The notes: generated by a model from the letters alone, not told the origin. A stretch of 64,000 nt of DNA from Petrosia ficiformis (GCA_947044365.1 OX345641.1:1615460-1679459); one strand, 5' to 3'; positions 12,391 through 25,000 are shown, counted from the first letter of the stretch. Translations and numbers: made by a program.

Positions 12391-13057
12391 TGGGGTATTT
12401 GTATGATATCATAACAGGTATCGTATTTAGTTTCTATATAATGATGTCATATTTCCTGTAAGCTAGGTACTTTCTCATAGACCTTATAGAGTCACATGAC
12501 TTGGATCCCACAGGTATTGATAATAATACAAATTTTCTAATCTTGTGGTATTCTCATATCATAACAGTTATCATATTTAGTTTCTATTATAATGATCTCA
12601 TATTTCCCTAGACTTAGTCAATGACTTGGATCCCACAGGCTGGGTATTGAAATGTATTATCATGTGGTATTTTCATATCATAACAGGTATCATATTTAGT
12701 TTCTATATAATGGTGTCATATTTCCTGTAAGCTAGGTACTTTCTCTTAGACCTTATAGTCACATGACTTGGATCCCACAGATATTGATAATAATACAAAT
12801 TTGTTATAATTATAATCATGTGGTATTTTCATATCATAACAGTTATCATATGTATTTAGTTTCATGTGTCATATTTCCTGTACGTAAGCTAGGTACTTTC
12901 TCTTAGACCTTATATATGTAGTCACATGACTTGGATCTCACAGGTATTGATAATAATTATAATTAATTATTATGTGGTATTTCCATATCATCATAATTTC
13001 TATAATGATGTCATATTTCCTGTAAGCTAATAGTCACATGACTTGGATCTCACAGGT
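12391..13057. repeat. Five-copy tandem repeat of about 110-160 bp
   Basis: Each unit runs from TGGTATT..CATATCATAACAG through ATATTTCCTGTAAGCTAGG to CACATGACTTGGATC(C/T)CACAGG. Units differ by small indels. Confidence 0.75.
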
Positions 13058-13407
13058 TATAGTTCTGTTTACTGTTGTATAATTAAAAGGTATCATTCTA
13101 TTTCCTTCTAACAAGATATATAAGTATTCCCACTTGTAATCACTAACGATGGCTTGAATTTCAATATGATAATATACGTATGTAGTTACTTATTTTTCCC
13201 TTCTTCTTACTTGTTAGCAGTTCTTGTATTTTAGCTGCAAGCTAGCAGTTTCCCCAAGCTGAATTGATCCTGTTGGTCTGTTGTAGCTCAAGCAAACATT
13301 CATTAATGTACATACCCATTAATTGACTGAGCCCCCTGGAATGATACAGCAACTTTCTTAACTATGTATACAACACATATAAGAAACAAACATGTACACT
13401 ATACATA

Positions 13408-13690
13408 AGTGTTGTTTTAGTTAACTATACACTATCACTAAAACCCCCTTTGGTAAGTAAAGCATTGTGACTTTTAGTTAACTAAACTAAATCACAAGTC
13501 TATTGCAATAACTATAACTAACTAAAATGAAGAATAGCCAATAATGGGCACTTTTAGTTAGTTAACTAAAACTAAAACCATTTCAGTAAGCCTGATATTA
13601 TTACAGTCAATTAACTATAACTAAACTAAAGTTCGGGAAGCTAGACATACTATAACTATAACTAAAAGTGGTCATTATTAAAACACACTA
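13408..13690. mobile_element. MITE-like element, degenerate TTAGTGTTGTTTTAGT family
   Basis: Starts AAGTGTTGTTTTAGTTAAC, has AATGGGCACTTTTAGTTAG inside, and ends near AAACACAC. The orientation is opposite to 17096, judged from the order of internal words. Confidence 0.45.
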
Positions 13691-13758
13691 CTATAGAAAC
13701 TAATTATCATACAAACAAGTCCTGTGACTAAAAAACTGGTTCTAAAATTAACCACACA

Positions 13759-13837
13759 GGAAATGACATACTAGAAACTAATTAAAGTCATGTGGACTAG
13801 TCACATGACTTTAATTAGTTTCTAGTATGTCATTTCC
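13759..13837. repeat. Perfect inverted repeat, 36-bp arms and 7-bp loop
   Basis: The arm at 13759-13794 (begins GGAAATGACATACTAG) is exactly reverse complementary to 13802-13837 (ends CTAGTATGTCATTTCC), with GACTAGT between. Further partial copies of the arm flank it out to about 13690 and 13935. Confidence 0.85.
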
Positions 13838-14021
13838 TTATGGGACCAGTTTAGTCACATGACTTGTTTGTAGTTTCAAGTATGTCATTTCCTGTATGGT
13901 TAATTTTAGGACCAGTTTTTATTCACATGACTTAATTGGGAAAAATATTAAGTACATGTATACTTCTTACATAACTAAGTTTGTTTTCATAAAACAAACA
14001 GCAGGATATAGCTGCATAGGG

Positions 14022-14086
14022 TCTGGCTTATAAAAGAGCTGGGTCCTGGCTTATAAAAGAGCTGGGGTCCTGGCTTATAAAAAGAG
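14022..14086. repeat. Three copies of a short repeat, TCCTGGCTTATAAAAGAGCTGG
   Basis: GGCTTATAAAAGAGCTGGG occurs three times in tandem, the last slightly altered. Confidence 0.7.
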
Positions 14087-14874
14087 ATTCTAATGCCATA
14101 CTTAACCACAGCTTAGAGCTATAGAAATAAAGAAAGTCGTAAATATCTTTAAAGCCTGATCATCATTCATATAACCATTGAAGTACCTACCTAATAAGTC
14201 AAAATTTTAAAAAATACAAAACTTTCTAAAAGGTCATTCACATTCACCGTAACCTCAGAAAAATGTTAACAACTTTAGTTTGGAAGTAACTACAATCTAT
14301 TAACCATTTTCATATAATTATCTTTTTTGTGTGTGCCAAATTTCAATCCATTACTTTGTTATTCAGTTACATATAATCACATTATGACATATCAGTAATA
14401 TGGGGTTTCTCTAAAATTGTAACAGCTTGTTAGTATGTATTTAGTACTCTATAATTCGATACTTTGACCTATGATTAGTGGATTACTACAGTATTCTCTG
14501 GATGTTCTAGTCTATTCTATTTTTATTCTGGTTGCTTCTGTAACATTCTGTACTATTTAAGTAACCCTGTGTGTGTGTGTTGTTCAAATTCTTCTGTCTA
14601 ATAAAGTATACTTGTAATTTTAAGAAGTTCTGTTCGAAGTATTACAATATTAAATAAACTATACATTATATCACAGTGTTTTAGCCATTGGAGTAAAGGG
14701 GGTGGCCCATCCTTCTTTCCATGTATTAATTCCTTTGATGTGGTCATAGGAATGCTATTAGGCCTTTGATGTTGTCATGCTGTTGACATTGCCATCCTCC
14801 TTTCTCTGAGTTCTGGCTAAAACCTTGGTATTACATAATTATAAAGTCATCACATCCACCATGACAAATATGAA

Positions 14875-15094
14875 CAGAGTTTAGTTTTGAAGCATGGGCC
14901 AAATTGGCTCAACAATGATTAGTGTGTGCATCATTGAGAATACATCTTGAGCCAATTAACAAACAGTTAATGTTGTTAGTGATAATATAATCATAATGGA
15001 TTGCACCATCTGGCCCAAAGAGAGAACTGTGCAGTGCCAAATAAGAAGCTCTTTGGGCCAATGGTGTGCCATATGAGTTTATTCTAAAACTCTG
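14875..15094. mobile_element. hAT-like MITE, family 1 (degenerate ends)
   Basis: The interior matches 3263 and 28135 (TGAGCCAATTAACAAA, AATAAGAAGCTCTTTGGG). The left end is CAGAGTTTAG and the right end AAAACTCTG. No clear target duplication is visible. It is nested in another dispersed repeat (TTCACATTCATGATG type). Confidence 0.6.
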
Positions 15095-15776
15095 AGCTAC
15101 ATATATCGGTTTACATCAATACTATACAAATTTAACAGAAATATGTTTCAAATCTGTAATCATACATTGTTAAATTAGCGGACATACTTGTGCAATGATG
15201 TGTCATAGCAATTCAAACCTTGTACAGTGTAGTACACTATTCAAATATCAGTCATATTTTATTAAATTAACATAAGTGTTCTATTGTCACTATATTAATA
15301 CTAGTGTTGCACCTATACAGCAATTTGCCTATATGCCTATATTTCATAATCCATATTGCCTATATGCAGATCCAATCCGGTATTGTCTGTGTGAAATATA
15401 TAGTTGTATTTATCTAGTTTACAACTGTTTACACATGGTACAGTGTTAATTATTGTATTGTTCATGTGCTATACATTAAGCCCAAAGTACATGTAGTTAC
15501 AGGCATATTCAGCCTTGGTTGCACATATCTTCAGATTGTACTTGTGCAGTTTGACAATAATGTAATCTGCAAAGCATGAAAATTATTGTGTAAGCTGTAT
15601 AGGCAATGTATAGACAATGCAGTTGCCTATACCGATACTCTGCCTATATCTTAAATATAGGCACCTATTCAGATCCCTATACTAGTATAGGTGCAACCCT
15701 ATTTAATAATCATGATACAACCCCCATCCAAAGATCTGTTTAGCTATAAGTTACAATGAGGGTTTTAGTTTATATT

Positions 15777-16032
15777 CTGTTCACATTCATGATGTCCTTA
15801 AAATTATGATGTGATGACTTTATATGTAATATAGTGTATAGTTTAATGTCATAAGGTTAATACATGATTATACTATAACTCAATAATGAAGCAATGGATT
15901 GAAATTTGACATACACAAATAAGAACGGGAAGGATAATTATATGAAAATGGTAGGGGTAAAAAGATTGTTGGTCATTCTAAACTACAGTTATGGCCATTT
16001 TTCTGAGGACAAAGTGAACATGAATGACCTTT
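15777..16032 (+). repeat. Dispersed repeat, TTCACATTCATGATGTCC type
   Basis: Begins TTCACATTCATGATGTCC and ends GAACATGAATGACC, with GAAGCAATGGATTGAAATTTG in between. Similar sequence occurs at 22553-22941 and 28747-28981, and inverted near 14229-14876. Confidence 0.65.
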
Positions 16033-16278
16033 AGTTACATGTAGGAAAGTTTTATAATTTGGTAACTAAAGGAATATCAAAAACTGCTGTTATAGATGTT
16101 GTTGATATGTGATTGTTGCTGAATCAGGCAGAGACAGATTGGTTACAACATATTTATGATAACTTTCATACCTATTCAATGAACACAATGAGTATTTATA
16201 GACAAATATTTAAGTGTCTGCTGATGAAGCACTTAACTTGTAATTAAGTACAGGATGTGTAACAGGCCACTGGCCAGC

Positions 16279-17060
16279 ACTGAGTCAAGGATTTCACTAG
16301 TGCTATAATGACATCATGCTGGAATACAAGGTTAAAGTATTAAGGTTACTCATATAACATATGTGCTAGTCTGTTAGCATCTAGACAGTGCAGTGACTAT
16401 GATACCCACTCAAAGGTATACAACATATCGCACTGAGTCAAGGATTTCACTAGTGCTATAATGACATCATGCTGGAATACAAGGTTAAAGTATTAAGGTT
16501 ACTCATATAACATATGTGCTAGTCTGTTAGCATCTGGACAGTGCAGTGACTATGATACCCACTCAAAGGTATACAACATATCGCACTGAGTCAAGAATTT
16601 CACTAGTGCTATAATCAGTATAATGACATCACGCTGGAATACAAGGTTAAAGTATTAAGGTTACTCATATAACATATGTGCTAGTCTGTTAGCATCTGGA
16701 CAGTGCAGTGACTATGATACCCACTCAAAGGTATACAACATATCGCACTGAGTCAAGAATTTTACTAGTGCTATAATCAGTATAATGACATCACGCTGGA
16801 ATACAAGGTTAAAGTATTAAGGTTACTCATATAACATATGTGCTAGTCTGTTAGCATCTAGACAGTGCAGTGACTATGATACCCACTCAAAGGTATACAA
16901 CATATCGCACTGGGTCAAGGATTTCACTAGTGCTATAAATGACATCACGCTGGAATACAAGGTTAAAGTATTAAGGTTACTCATATAACAAATGTGCTAG
17001 TCTGTTAGCATCTAGACAGTGCAGTGACTGTGATAGCCACTCAAAGGTACACAACATATT
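16279..17060. repeat. Five-copy tandem repeat, unit about 152-162 bp
   Basis: CACTG(A/G)GTCAAG starts units at 16279, 16431, 16584, 16746 and 16908. Units 3 and 4 share a 9-bp insertion (CAGTATAAT region). The copies are nearly identical, so the array is recent or homogenised. Confidence 0.85.
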
Positions 17061-17095
17061 CTTAATTAATGTAATTATGTAGATACATGATTAAA

Positions 17096-17311
17096 TTAGT
17101 GTTGTTTTAGTATATACATGTATTATGACCATATTAGTCACTATATTAGTTATAGTTACAGTTGATTAACTAAAACAATTTTAGGCTTACTAAAAGGGTT
17201 TTAGTTTTACTTAACTAACTAAAAGTGCCCATTATTGACCGATTTTCAGTTATAGTTATTGCTGCAGATCTGTAATTTAGTTATAGTTATAGTTAACTAA
17301 AACAACACTAA
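17096..17311. mobile_element. TTAGTGTTGTTTTAGT MITE, best-preserved copy
   Basis: A perfect 16-bp terminal inverted repeat TTAGTGTTGTTTTAGT / ACTAAAACAACACTAA over about 215 bp. If the ends are GTGTTG..CAACAC, the element is flanked by TA on both sides, as in TA-targeting elements. Related copies: 9632, 13408, 38146, 45184, 49034, 58447. Confidence 0.7.
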
Positions 17312-17314
17312 ATA

Positions 17315-17442
17315 GAATGAATGGATGGATGGATAGATGGATGAATGGATGGATGAATAGATGGATGGATGGATGAATGGATGGATGGATGGATGGATGG
17401 ATGGATGGATTGATGGATGGATGGATGGATGAATGGATGGAT
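17315..17442. repeat. GGAT/GAAT tetranucleotide array
   Basis: (GGAT)n immediately after the MITE at 17096-17311. The minus-strand SIHP frames are artefacts. Confidence 0.85.
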
Positions 17443-18412
17443 GAATATGAAATGCTTTTATCAAAATAAGGAATATATATATACAGTGTATATATATTTG
17501 CCAACTAATATTGCCTACATCTATACCTGTACTCACTAGTATATGTTCATGCACATTATTACTTTTTAGCACATCTCTAAACATTTCTGTTGGAAAATGA
17601 AACTCACAAACTACTACAGTATCTGTATCTGCCCTATACTACTTGCCTATACCTCTATTTACCTATATCTTGGGTATACATAGGTACCTATACATTTACT
17701 TACATGTATATTACTATATATATATATACAACACTTTTAATTACTGTAGTTTCATTCCTTAAGCACAATTCATTTTGTACATCTTTGCAAATATAAATTT
17801 GCTGTGCTGTTAAAAGGGAGATACCATAATAATTAGTAAAAGGAAGTTATAATAACACTCACAGGAAGTAAGATAGCTGTAAATAAATAAATCATAAATG
17901 ATATCACATATCATGAATACAAATTAATATCCGTGTGTGTGTGGGTGGGTGTGTGTGGAATCCTCTATTGAGGACATCCTGAAATAAAAATATCCTTGTA
18001 TTAAGGACACTTACAAATGTCTCAAACTGTGCTTTATAATCACCCCCGAAATGAGGGCACCCCTGTAATTAGGACAGATTATAATTGTTCCAAGGGTATC
18101 CAGAATAGTGGTAATCCACTGTACAATCCATCCATCCATCAGTTCAAGCAAGGGGTGCTTTGTTTACAAATAGTCCCAAAGGGACCTTCTTTGTTGGGCA
18201 TTCAATATGTTACCCTGATGAAGGGTAGAGTATCTAGTCCAAATGTTGGTGGTCAAAACTAAACCTTTCGTTGGTAAAAGAGAACATGTCTAACAAGTAG
18301 GTATGGTTTTGTTACTATAAATAGTGGGTGGATTGTGGTTTTGTTACTATTTATAGTTACATACACAAAACGCCCTAATGATAGAGTCAGATATTTATCT
18401 ACACAATCAATA

Positions 18413-18682
18413 AAAAAATTTTTTTTTAAATGAAAGGAAATGTAGGGATATCAAAACTGAAAGCACAGGAACAAGATCGGGATGGTACCTTAGCAACAAA
18501 ATTAAAATAACCACTTCCATATAACAACCCTACATAAGTACATGTACAAGAATAATAAAAACATTTTCAAAAAAATGAAAGAAAATGTAGGGATATCAAA
18601 ACCAAGAAAGCACAGGAACAAGATTGGGATGGTACCTTAGCAGCAATAACCACTTCCATATAACAACCCTACATAAGTATAC
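18413..18682. repeat. Tandem pair of a TIR-bearing short repeat (TGTAGGGATATCAAAAC type)
   Basis: Two copies run from TGTAGGGATATCAAAAC through GGATGGTACCTTAGCA to ACAACCCTACATAAGTA. The ends TGTAGGG and CCCTACA are inverted. Further copies lie at about 42030-42127 and 62312-62410. Confidence 0.65.
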
Positions 18683-18787
18683 TTTCTTTAATCAGTACAA
18701 TATTTATAAAGATATGAAAATTGTAATAATTTCAGTTTTATACAATTGACTATATAACTAGATCATACTTAAGTCTCACAATCAGTT

Positions 18788-21700
18788 CTACTTAGACCAA
18801 ACTCTTCCGATAAGTTCCTTTATATCTTTTTTAATTTGATTCCTATTTTCAGGAACTGATAAATAGAAAACCTCGCCTACTAGCACAGCACCAATCACAG
18901 GGTACGTAATTCTTCGCCATAATGGTCCTAATATAAAGATAAGTTTGTTTCTGTAATGACCATATAGCCATTAACTTCAGTCCTGAGGGTATCACCAATA
19001 TATCTACATGTCAGAGTTTTGATAAGTTTTGAAGCACGGGCCAAATTGGCTCAACATGATTAGTGTGTGCGCAAATGGGAATACATCTTGACCCAATTAA
19101 CAAAGAGTTAATGCTGTTAGTGATAATATAATCATAATTAACTGCACCACGGACCCAAACAGAGAACTGTGCAGTGCCAAATAAGAAGCTTTTTGGGCCA
19201 ATGGCGCGCCATATAAGCTTATCAAAACACTGATACATGTATTACTATAATAGATTGTTATGTTTTGATGAACTAACAATAGACATAACCCATCTGTTAA
19301 ACATTAACATTTAGACTAGATGTATATTATGAGATTTTGCAGTTCATACAGTACACCTGTAGATGTCAATAAAATTTCACCATACAGTAACAGTAATTAT
19401 CTTAGTTCTACTGTCAGTATAGTATAGTAATTACTGTCTCACTACTGTGGTGTTGAATTGACAAGTACAGCAATTACTGTCAAAACTACTGTTGAACTAC
19501 TGTAGTGTGAAAATGATACTACTGAGTAATTACTGTACTGTATGATGACTTTTTATTGACATATACTGTAAGTGACATTATGAACAGTGCATACTGTCAA
19601 ACGTTTACCTACAACAGATCATCATTAGGTTAATCATGAAATCAATATATGAAGATACAACAGTTGCTCATCCAGTAATCCGATATTGTAAAAAGTGTAC
19701 CAATAATGTCATTTCTTGTGATTATAGCACCATTAATTGCTTTTATGATAATAATAATTATTGAGAAAATGCTCATTTTTCATTTAAAGAATCAGAAACC
19801 AGAAGGTAGACAGAATATCAGATCAGTTTTTAGTACATATCTAAATTAATTATCAGTTTATCGGGATATCGGTAAAATCTCTTATTGGTATATCACTACG
19901 ATTCACTAGTACGCATTAAATGTGATCATACTCTTACACTTTCTGGTCAACGTCATTATGGGCTCCTGCTAGTACGCATGCTAACATTCTTTAGTAATAG
20001 TACTTCCTGAAGATCTAATGAAGTGAGTCAAGTTGACATAGCTCAACAGAGACAGACAGATAGACAGACGGATATTAATGTTGTTTTAGTTAAATATAAC
20101 TAAATTTACATTCTTCAGTAATAACTATAATTATATATACAGTACCTGACTTAATTAAGCTTACATACTATGATGGGAGCTACACTTTAATAAAACTGTA
20201 CTTCTAAGTAGTACTATAGTACTACTTTGTACTGTAATCAGAGTAATGTGTGAATTCCCTTTACATTTGAAGTACAGTGTACTTCACTCACAAAGTACAT
20301 TGTAGTCAATGGAAGTACAGTGATAGTATGTAAACTTAATAATGTCAGGTAATGTATAAATAAATGAAATTGTACAATAATGGCACAAACTACACTTTCT
20401 CATTTCTGAAACCACAGTTACATGTTTTTCCATTCTTCTTACTTTTCAGTAGTTATTGTAAGTTTCATAATGTATTTTAGTTACAACAGCTACTAATTAT
20501 AGTTTCCAAAAGTTCCTGTTGCTCTGTAGACTTAAAGATATTACGTTCCCTCATACATTAAATAATGATTTTCATAAAGGCAGTCAAAATTATAATATTA
20601 CGAGATGACGTCTCACAAGTGTGGAAATAATCCCACAAAATCAATAAAATTATTATTGAATTTAAAATTACATACTTTTTCTAGCTAGAAGGTATCCTAG
20701 CAACATAGCTCCACCCACTGAACTACCTTGTACCACATAACTGTCTCTTGTTATACCATAATCAGAAAGCTGATCTGATGTGAAATGTGCATAATATAAA
20801 ATTATAAATACATATACATGTACATGTATAATTATGTAAAATTATAGGTACATAACTACATATACATACATACATGCATACATACATACATATGTACAAA
20901 CATACATACATACTTACAAACATACATACATACATACATACATGCATACATACATACATATGTACAAACATACATACATACTTACAAACATACATATATA
21001 CATACATACATAATTACATACATACATAATTACATACATTATACATACATGTACAGACTTACATACGCATGTACACACAATGTACATACCAGGGCGGGCA
21101 TAAACGAAGGTGATTTTTACACCTTCAAAGGTTTGTTTCAACTAGAACAAGGTTCACGAAGGTGTAACACTATGAATGTGTTAACTTTGTACCTATACAA
21201 GTGTTTATCTAATGGGAGACCTCTTAATTCAGAAGATGGCAGATGAGATTCAGTACATTCTGGTTTTGAAAGTCCACACTCTTGTCCATGGTCTCTTCAC
21301 TCTCAGCCATTATCAATCTCCACGTGACAAATGATTAAGAGTTATAAATAATTATTGCAGCAAATAATTAAGCACGTGTTAATTCCGAACCTTTGTGGAA
21401 TGGATTCTACCTTCGAAGGTAAGGAATTATAACGAACCTTCAAACGTTACCACCTTTGTTTATGCCCTGGTACATACATACATACACACATACTTACATA
21501 CATATATGTATGTAAGTATGTGTGTATGTATGTATGTACATTGTGTGTACATGCGTATGTAAGTATGTACATGTATGTATGTACACATATACTATAATAT
21601 AAACGTATACATGTGAACATGTACTTTTCAGTTCGTTATATGATGAAGAAACATGTAGTTTCGTTTCATTCCATCTAGCCTACAAAAATATACTTAATCA

Positions 21701-21925
21701 CCATGGCAACCATTAACTATTACATACCTTTACAATTGAATAATAATGACACACTGCTCTTCGTACTTGACCAACTTCTGATTGGAGAGGAAGTGTACGT
21801 ATCTCATATTGTACCCTCGAAGGGGGAGGAGGATAGAGGGATATATCAGATAGCTGATCCTATATGTTAAGATCATGTGACACTACTATTGTGATTTAAG
21901 AACTCACCTTTCTATCAGAAGCCAT
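18788..21925 (-). CDS. MICOS subunit MIC26/MIC27-like (APOO/APOOL family), four exons
   Basis: MIC26/27 proteins sit in the mitochondrial inner membrane and help shape crista junctions. Exons, each with consensus splice sites and continuous frame: 21925-21908, 21859-21728, 20769-20676, 18927-18788, giving about 127 aa. Exon 2 has DQLSDISLYPPPPSRVQYE and a helix with a Cys-His-Tyr-Tyr motif, matching the DELSLY..P..RHYCEPY layout of APOO. Exon 3 gives a Gly-rich membrane segment (SSVGGAMLLGYLLARK). Exon 4 continues RPLWRRITYPVIGAVLVGEV, the R-R-x-x-YP signature before the second membrane segment. It is shorter than vertebrate homologues (about 200 aa), mainly at the C-terminus, and no cleavable presequence is obvious. 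Reading exon 3 from an alternative AG six bases upstream gives a stop, which fixes its start. Confidence 0.75.
19012..19232. mobile_element. hAT-like MITE, family 1, in a MIC26/27 intron
   Basis: Ends CAGAGTTTTGATAAG and CTTATCAAAACACTG are inverted repeats. Flanks CTACATGT (19004-19011) and ATACATGT (19233-19240) form an 8-bp target duplication with one mismatch. Confidence 0.78.
19376..19475 (-). repeat. Dispersed inverted copy of the 5651-6215 minisatellite unit
   Basis: Carries CACCATACAGTAACAGTAATTA and TAATTACTGTCTCACTACTGTGG, the reverse complement of the unit near 5651. Confidence 0.6.
20860..21050. repeat. CATA tetranucleotide array in a MIC26/27 intron
   Basis: (CATA)n with an internally duplicated block (ACATATGTACAAACATACATAC). 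The YVCM frames are artefacts. Confidence 0.85.
21057..21564. repeat. Long perfect palindrome (about 60-bp arms) split by a MITE
   Basis: With the 21090-21469 element and one target duplication removed, 21057-21089 plus 21478-21504 is reverse complementary to 21505-21564. The centre is CATATATG at 21501-21508. The right arm end (21540-21564) exactly mirrors 21057-21081. Confidence 0.8.
21090..21469. mobile_element. hAT-type MITE (family 2) with a perfect 8-bp target duplication
   Basis: The terminal inverted repeats are CAGGGCGGGCATAAACGAAGG and CCTTTGTTTATGCCCTG (imperfect). It is flanked by GTACATAC at 21082-21089 and 21470-21477, an exact 8-bp target duplication. The CAGGG terminus and 8-bp duplication are typical of hAT elements. 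About 380 bp, no transposase. Confidence 0.85.
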
Positions 21926-22000
21926 TTTCATAAGCCACGCCCATTTATATTTAACCCCTACAGTACCGATAATCCTCGTTGTCACCACAAAGGAAGAGAG
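21926..22000. promoter_or_regulatory. Divergent promoter between MIC26/27 and SLC22A18-like copy 1
   Basis: Only 75 bp separate the two start codons. It contains GCCACGCCC, a GC-box/KLF-like word, at about 21934-21942, and ATTTATATTTAA. Bidirectional promoter use is inferred from spacing. Confidence 0.55.
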
Positions 22001-25000
22001 ATGGATGAAGAAAAGGATGTTGACTATGAGAGTGTTACAATTGGAGGACACACTGGAAATGACAGCAAAGAGAAACTATTTGTTGAAAACACAGCTCTCT
22101 ATACTAGGATGAGTCGTGCATGTCATGTAATGATGTTTCTATATAGTACAGCATTCTGGATTCAAGTAGGAGTATACCCAGTTAGTTAAATTCATTTTGT
22201 CCACTTAATGACAGATTTACACAATACATAATCTTATATAAATGGTTCCCCATATACTGGTTAATCTCGTTCGGATATAACTTGCTGTACTACGAAGGAA
22301 TGGTTTGTCTCGATAGACAGCTTGTATTCTGGGGGACCTGAAATAATAGTCAGGTGACTCTCGTCGACTTTCCATGACCGCTGCAGAAATATGTGCAGAA
22401 CCAATCAGATTGTAATTGTCACATGAAGCCCGAAGGAATGTTAATTACTAGTTGTCTCGGTAGGGTTATACATGTATATTCATCAACTTGTGTCTCTAGA
22501 GCTATCTTGGATTCTTCAAACTTTTGAACTAGTCGACCCACTGTACTAGACTCTTTTCACATTCACGATGATATCATAATTAGGATGTGATGACTTTATA
22601 TGTACTATAGTGTATAGTTTAATGTCATAAGGTTAATACATGATTATACTGTAACTCAATAACTTATATGTACTATAGTGTATAGTTTAATATCATAATG
22701 TTAATACATGATTATACTGTAACTCAATAACTTATATGTACTGTAGTGTATAGTTTAATGTCATAAGGTTAATACATGATTACATGTATACTGTAACACA
22801 ATAATGAAGGAATGGATTGAAATTTGACATACACAAAAAAGAATGCGAATATGAAAATGATAGAAAAGAGACTGTTGGTCAATTCAAACTAAAGTTATGA
22901 ACATTTTTCTGAGGTCATGGTGAACATGAATGACTAAAAGTGAAGTTATTGGCTATAGTTAGAATAATAGTTAGAATATTTCTTCCTCTTCTGTTCCTCA
23001 TCCCATCATCTCTATTTCTTTCCTCTAGTTTTTAATCAAGAAGCTAGGAGTCAGTACTGTAACCTACGGTTACCTGGAGACGTTCGCTGCCTTAGCAACG
23101 ATCCTTCCTAGTCCTTTGTTTGGAAGGTTTGGAGATAGATTTGGTGCAAAGGCTGCCATGATGCTTTGTTTCACAGGTTCTTTCATCTTTTATTTCTTTC
23201 TTGCCATGGCTGATGATGTGAATGATTTGATTCTATCTCGAATGGCGGGAGTGTTTATGCATGCTTTTCATGGTGAGTTCTCTTTACACAGACATGAGAC
23301 AGTACACAGTATTGGTACTTAAGTACATAAGTTAAGTACATGTACATAAGTCAAGTACATGGTTACAAGTACACAAGTCAAGTACATGTACATAAGTCAA
23401 GTACATGTACATAAGTCAAGTACATGTACATAAATCAAGTACATGTACCTAAGTCAAGTACATAAGTCAAGTACATGTACATAAATCAAGTACATGTACC
23501 TAAGTCAAGTACATAAGTCAAGTACATGTACCTAAGTCAAGTACATAAGTCAAGTACATGTACATAAGTCAAGTACATGTACCTAAGTCAAGTACATGTA
23601 CATAGGTCAAGTATGTGTATACAAGTCAACGAATTATAACAAGCTAGTGTGCATAACTTGATTGATTTCGTTTACCATTTCTTGACAAATACAACCAAAC
23701 AGACATTTTATTCTCATTTTATAAGCATTTCAAATATTGAAATATCATGATATTGTATTGTATTGTACTGTATCATGATATTATTGGCCGCAATATGCAA
23801 TATAGTTTTTTACCTGTATTATACATCCAGACTGTCTGTCTATATGTCTAAATATATATATTTGTTATCTCTCTATTTATGTATAGGTGCTCAAATGATA
23901 ATGACAGATGTTTCTGGAACTAGAGGTTTGTGTTCTATTATTAGTATGTCTATTTATAGCATATTACATCATATCGTGAGTGATCCCATGTCATTTTAGC
24001 AAGCTATTTTTAGTAACTAATGATCCAGTATCAAGCTATTTTAGTAACTAATGATCCAGTATCAAGCTATTTTTAGTAAGTAATGATCCAGTATCAAGCT
24101 ATTTTTAGTAACTAATGATCCAGCATCAAGCTATTTTTAGTAACCAATGATCCAGTAACAAGCTATTTTTTGTAACTAATGATCCAGTAACAAGCTATTT
24201 TTAGTAACTAATGATCCAGTAACAAGCTATTTTTAGTAACTAATGATCCAGTAACAAGCTATTTTTAGTAACTAATGATCCAGTAACAAGCTATTTTTAG
24301 TAACTAATGATCCAGTAACAAGCTATTTTTTGTAACTATTAATTGTTTTGAAAATTTATTATAGACATGTATTTATTTCTCATAAATAGATCGAGCAGAT
24401 GCCCTGAGTAAAATCAGCATATCTTATGGATTAGGAATAGTAGTTGGTCCCACTTTAGGAGGATGGCTTACTACTCTTTATAGTGAACAGTTTGCTGCAG
24501 GTGTTTGGATGTTCATTAATTTAGCTATCCATTATCTGTCCATACATCTGTTATATCTGTCATCCATCCATCATTCATCCATCCATTCATCCAGCTATCC
24601 ATCCATTCATCCATCCATCCATCATCCATCCATTCATCCATCCATTCATCCATCCATCCACCCATTTATCCATCCATCCATCCATCCATCCACCCATTTA
24701 TCCATCCATCCATCCATCATCCATTCATCATCCATCCATTCATCCATCCATCCACTCATTTATCCATCCATCCATCCACTCATTTATCCATCCATCCATC
24801 CATCCAGCATCCATCTATTTACTCTCAATCAATATTCATAAATCAATCTCTCATTCATCTTTCTATTTACACGTCCTTAGTATATGCATGTATATAATAT
24901 TATATTCATTCATCATCCATGCATCCATCAAACTTTCCATTCATCCATCTTATTCATCCATCCATTCATCCATCCATCCACTCATTTATCCATCCATCCA

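Larger units (their letters stand above)
11064..18787. other. 7.7-kb intergenic region between the Tribbles 5' end and the MIC26/27 3' end
   Basis: I find no supported gene. The short open frames (for example 11027-11281, 11561-11752, 11939-12220) have no recognisable domain or flanking splice pattern. The region holds tandem repeats, palindromes and MITE-like elements listed separately. The Tribbles promoter should lie at its left end. Confidence 0.5.

Noticed and set aside
24001..24340. Regular 33-bp repeats resembling a CRISPR array
   Set aside because: Units are directly tandem with no unique spacers, and the context is a eukaryotic intron. The same applies to 26912-27432.
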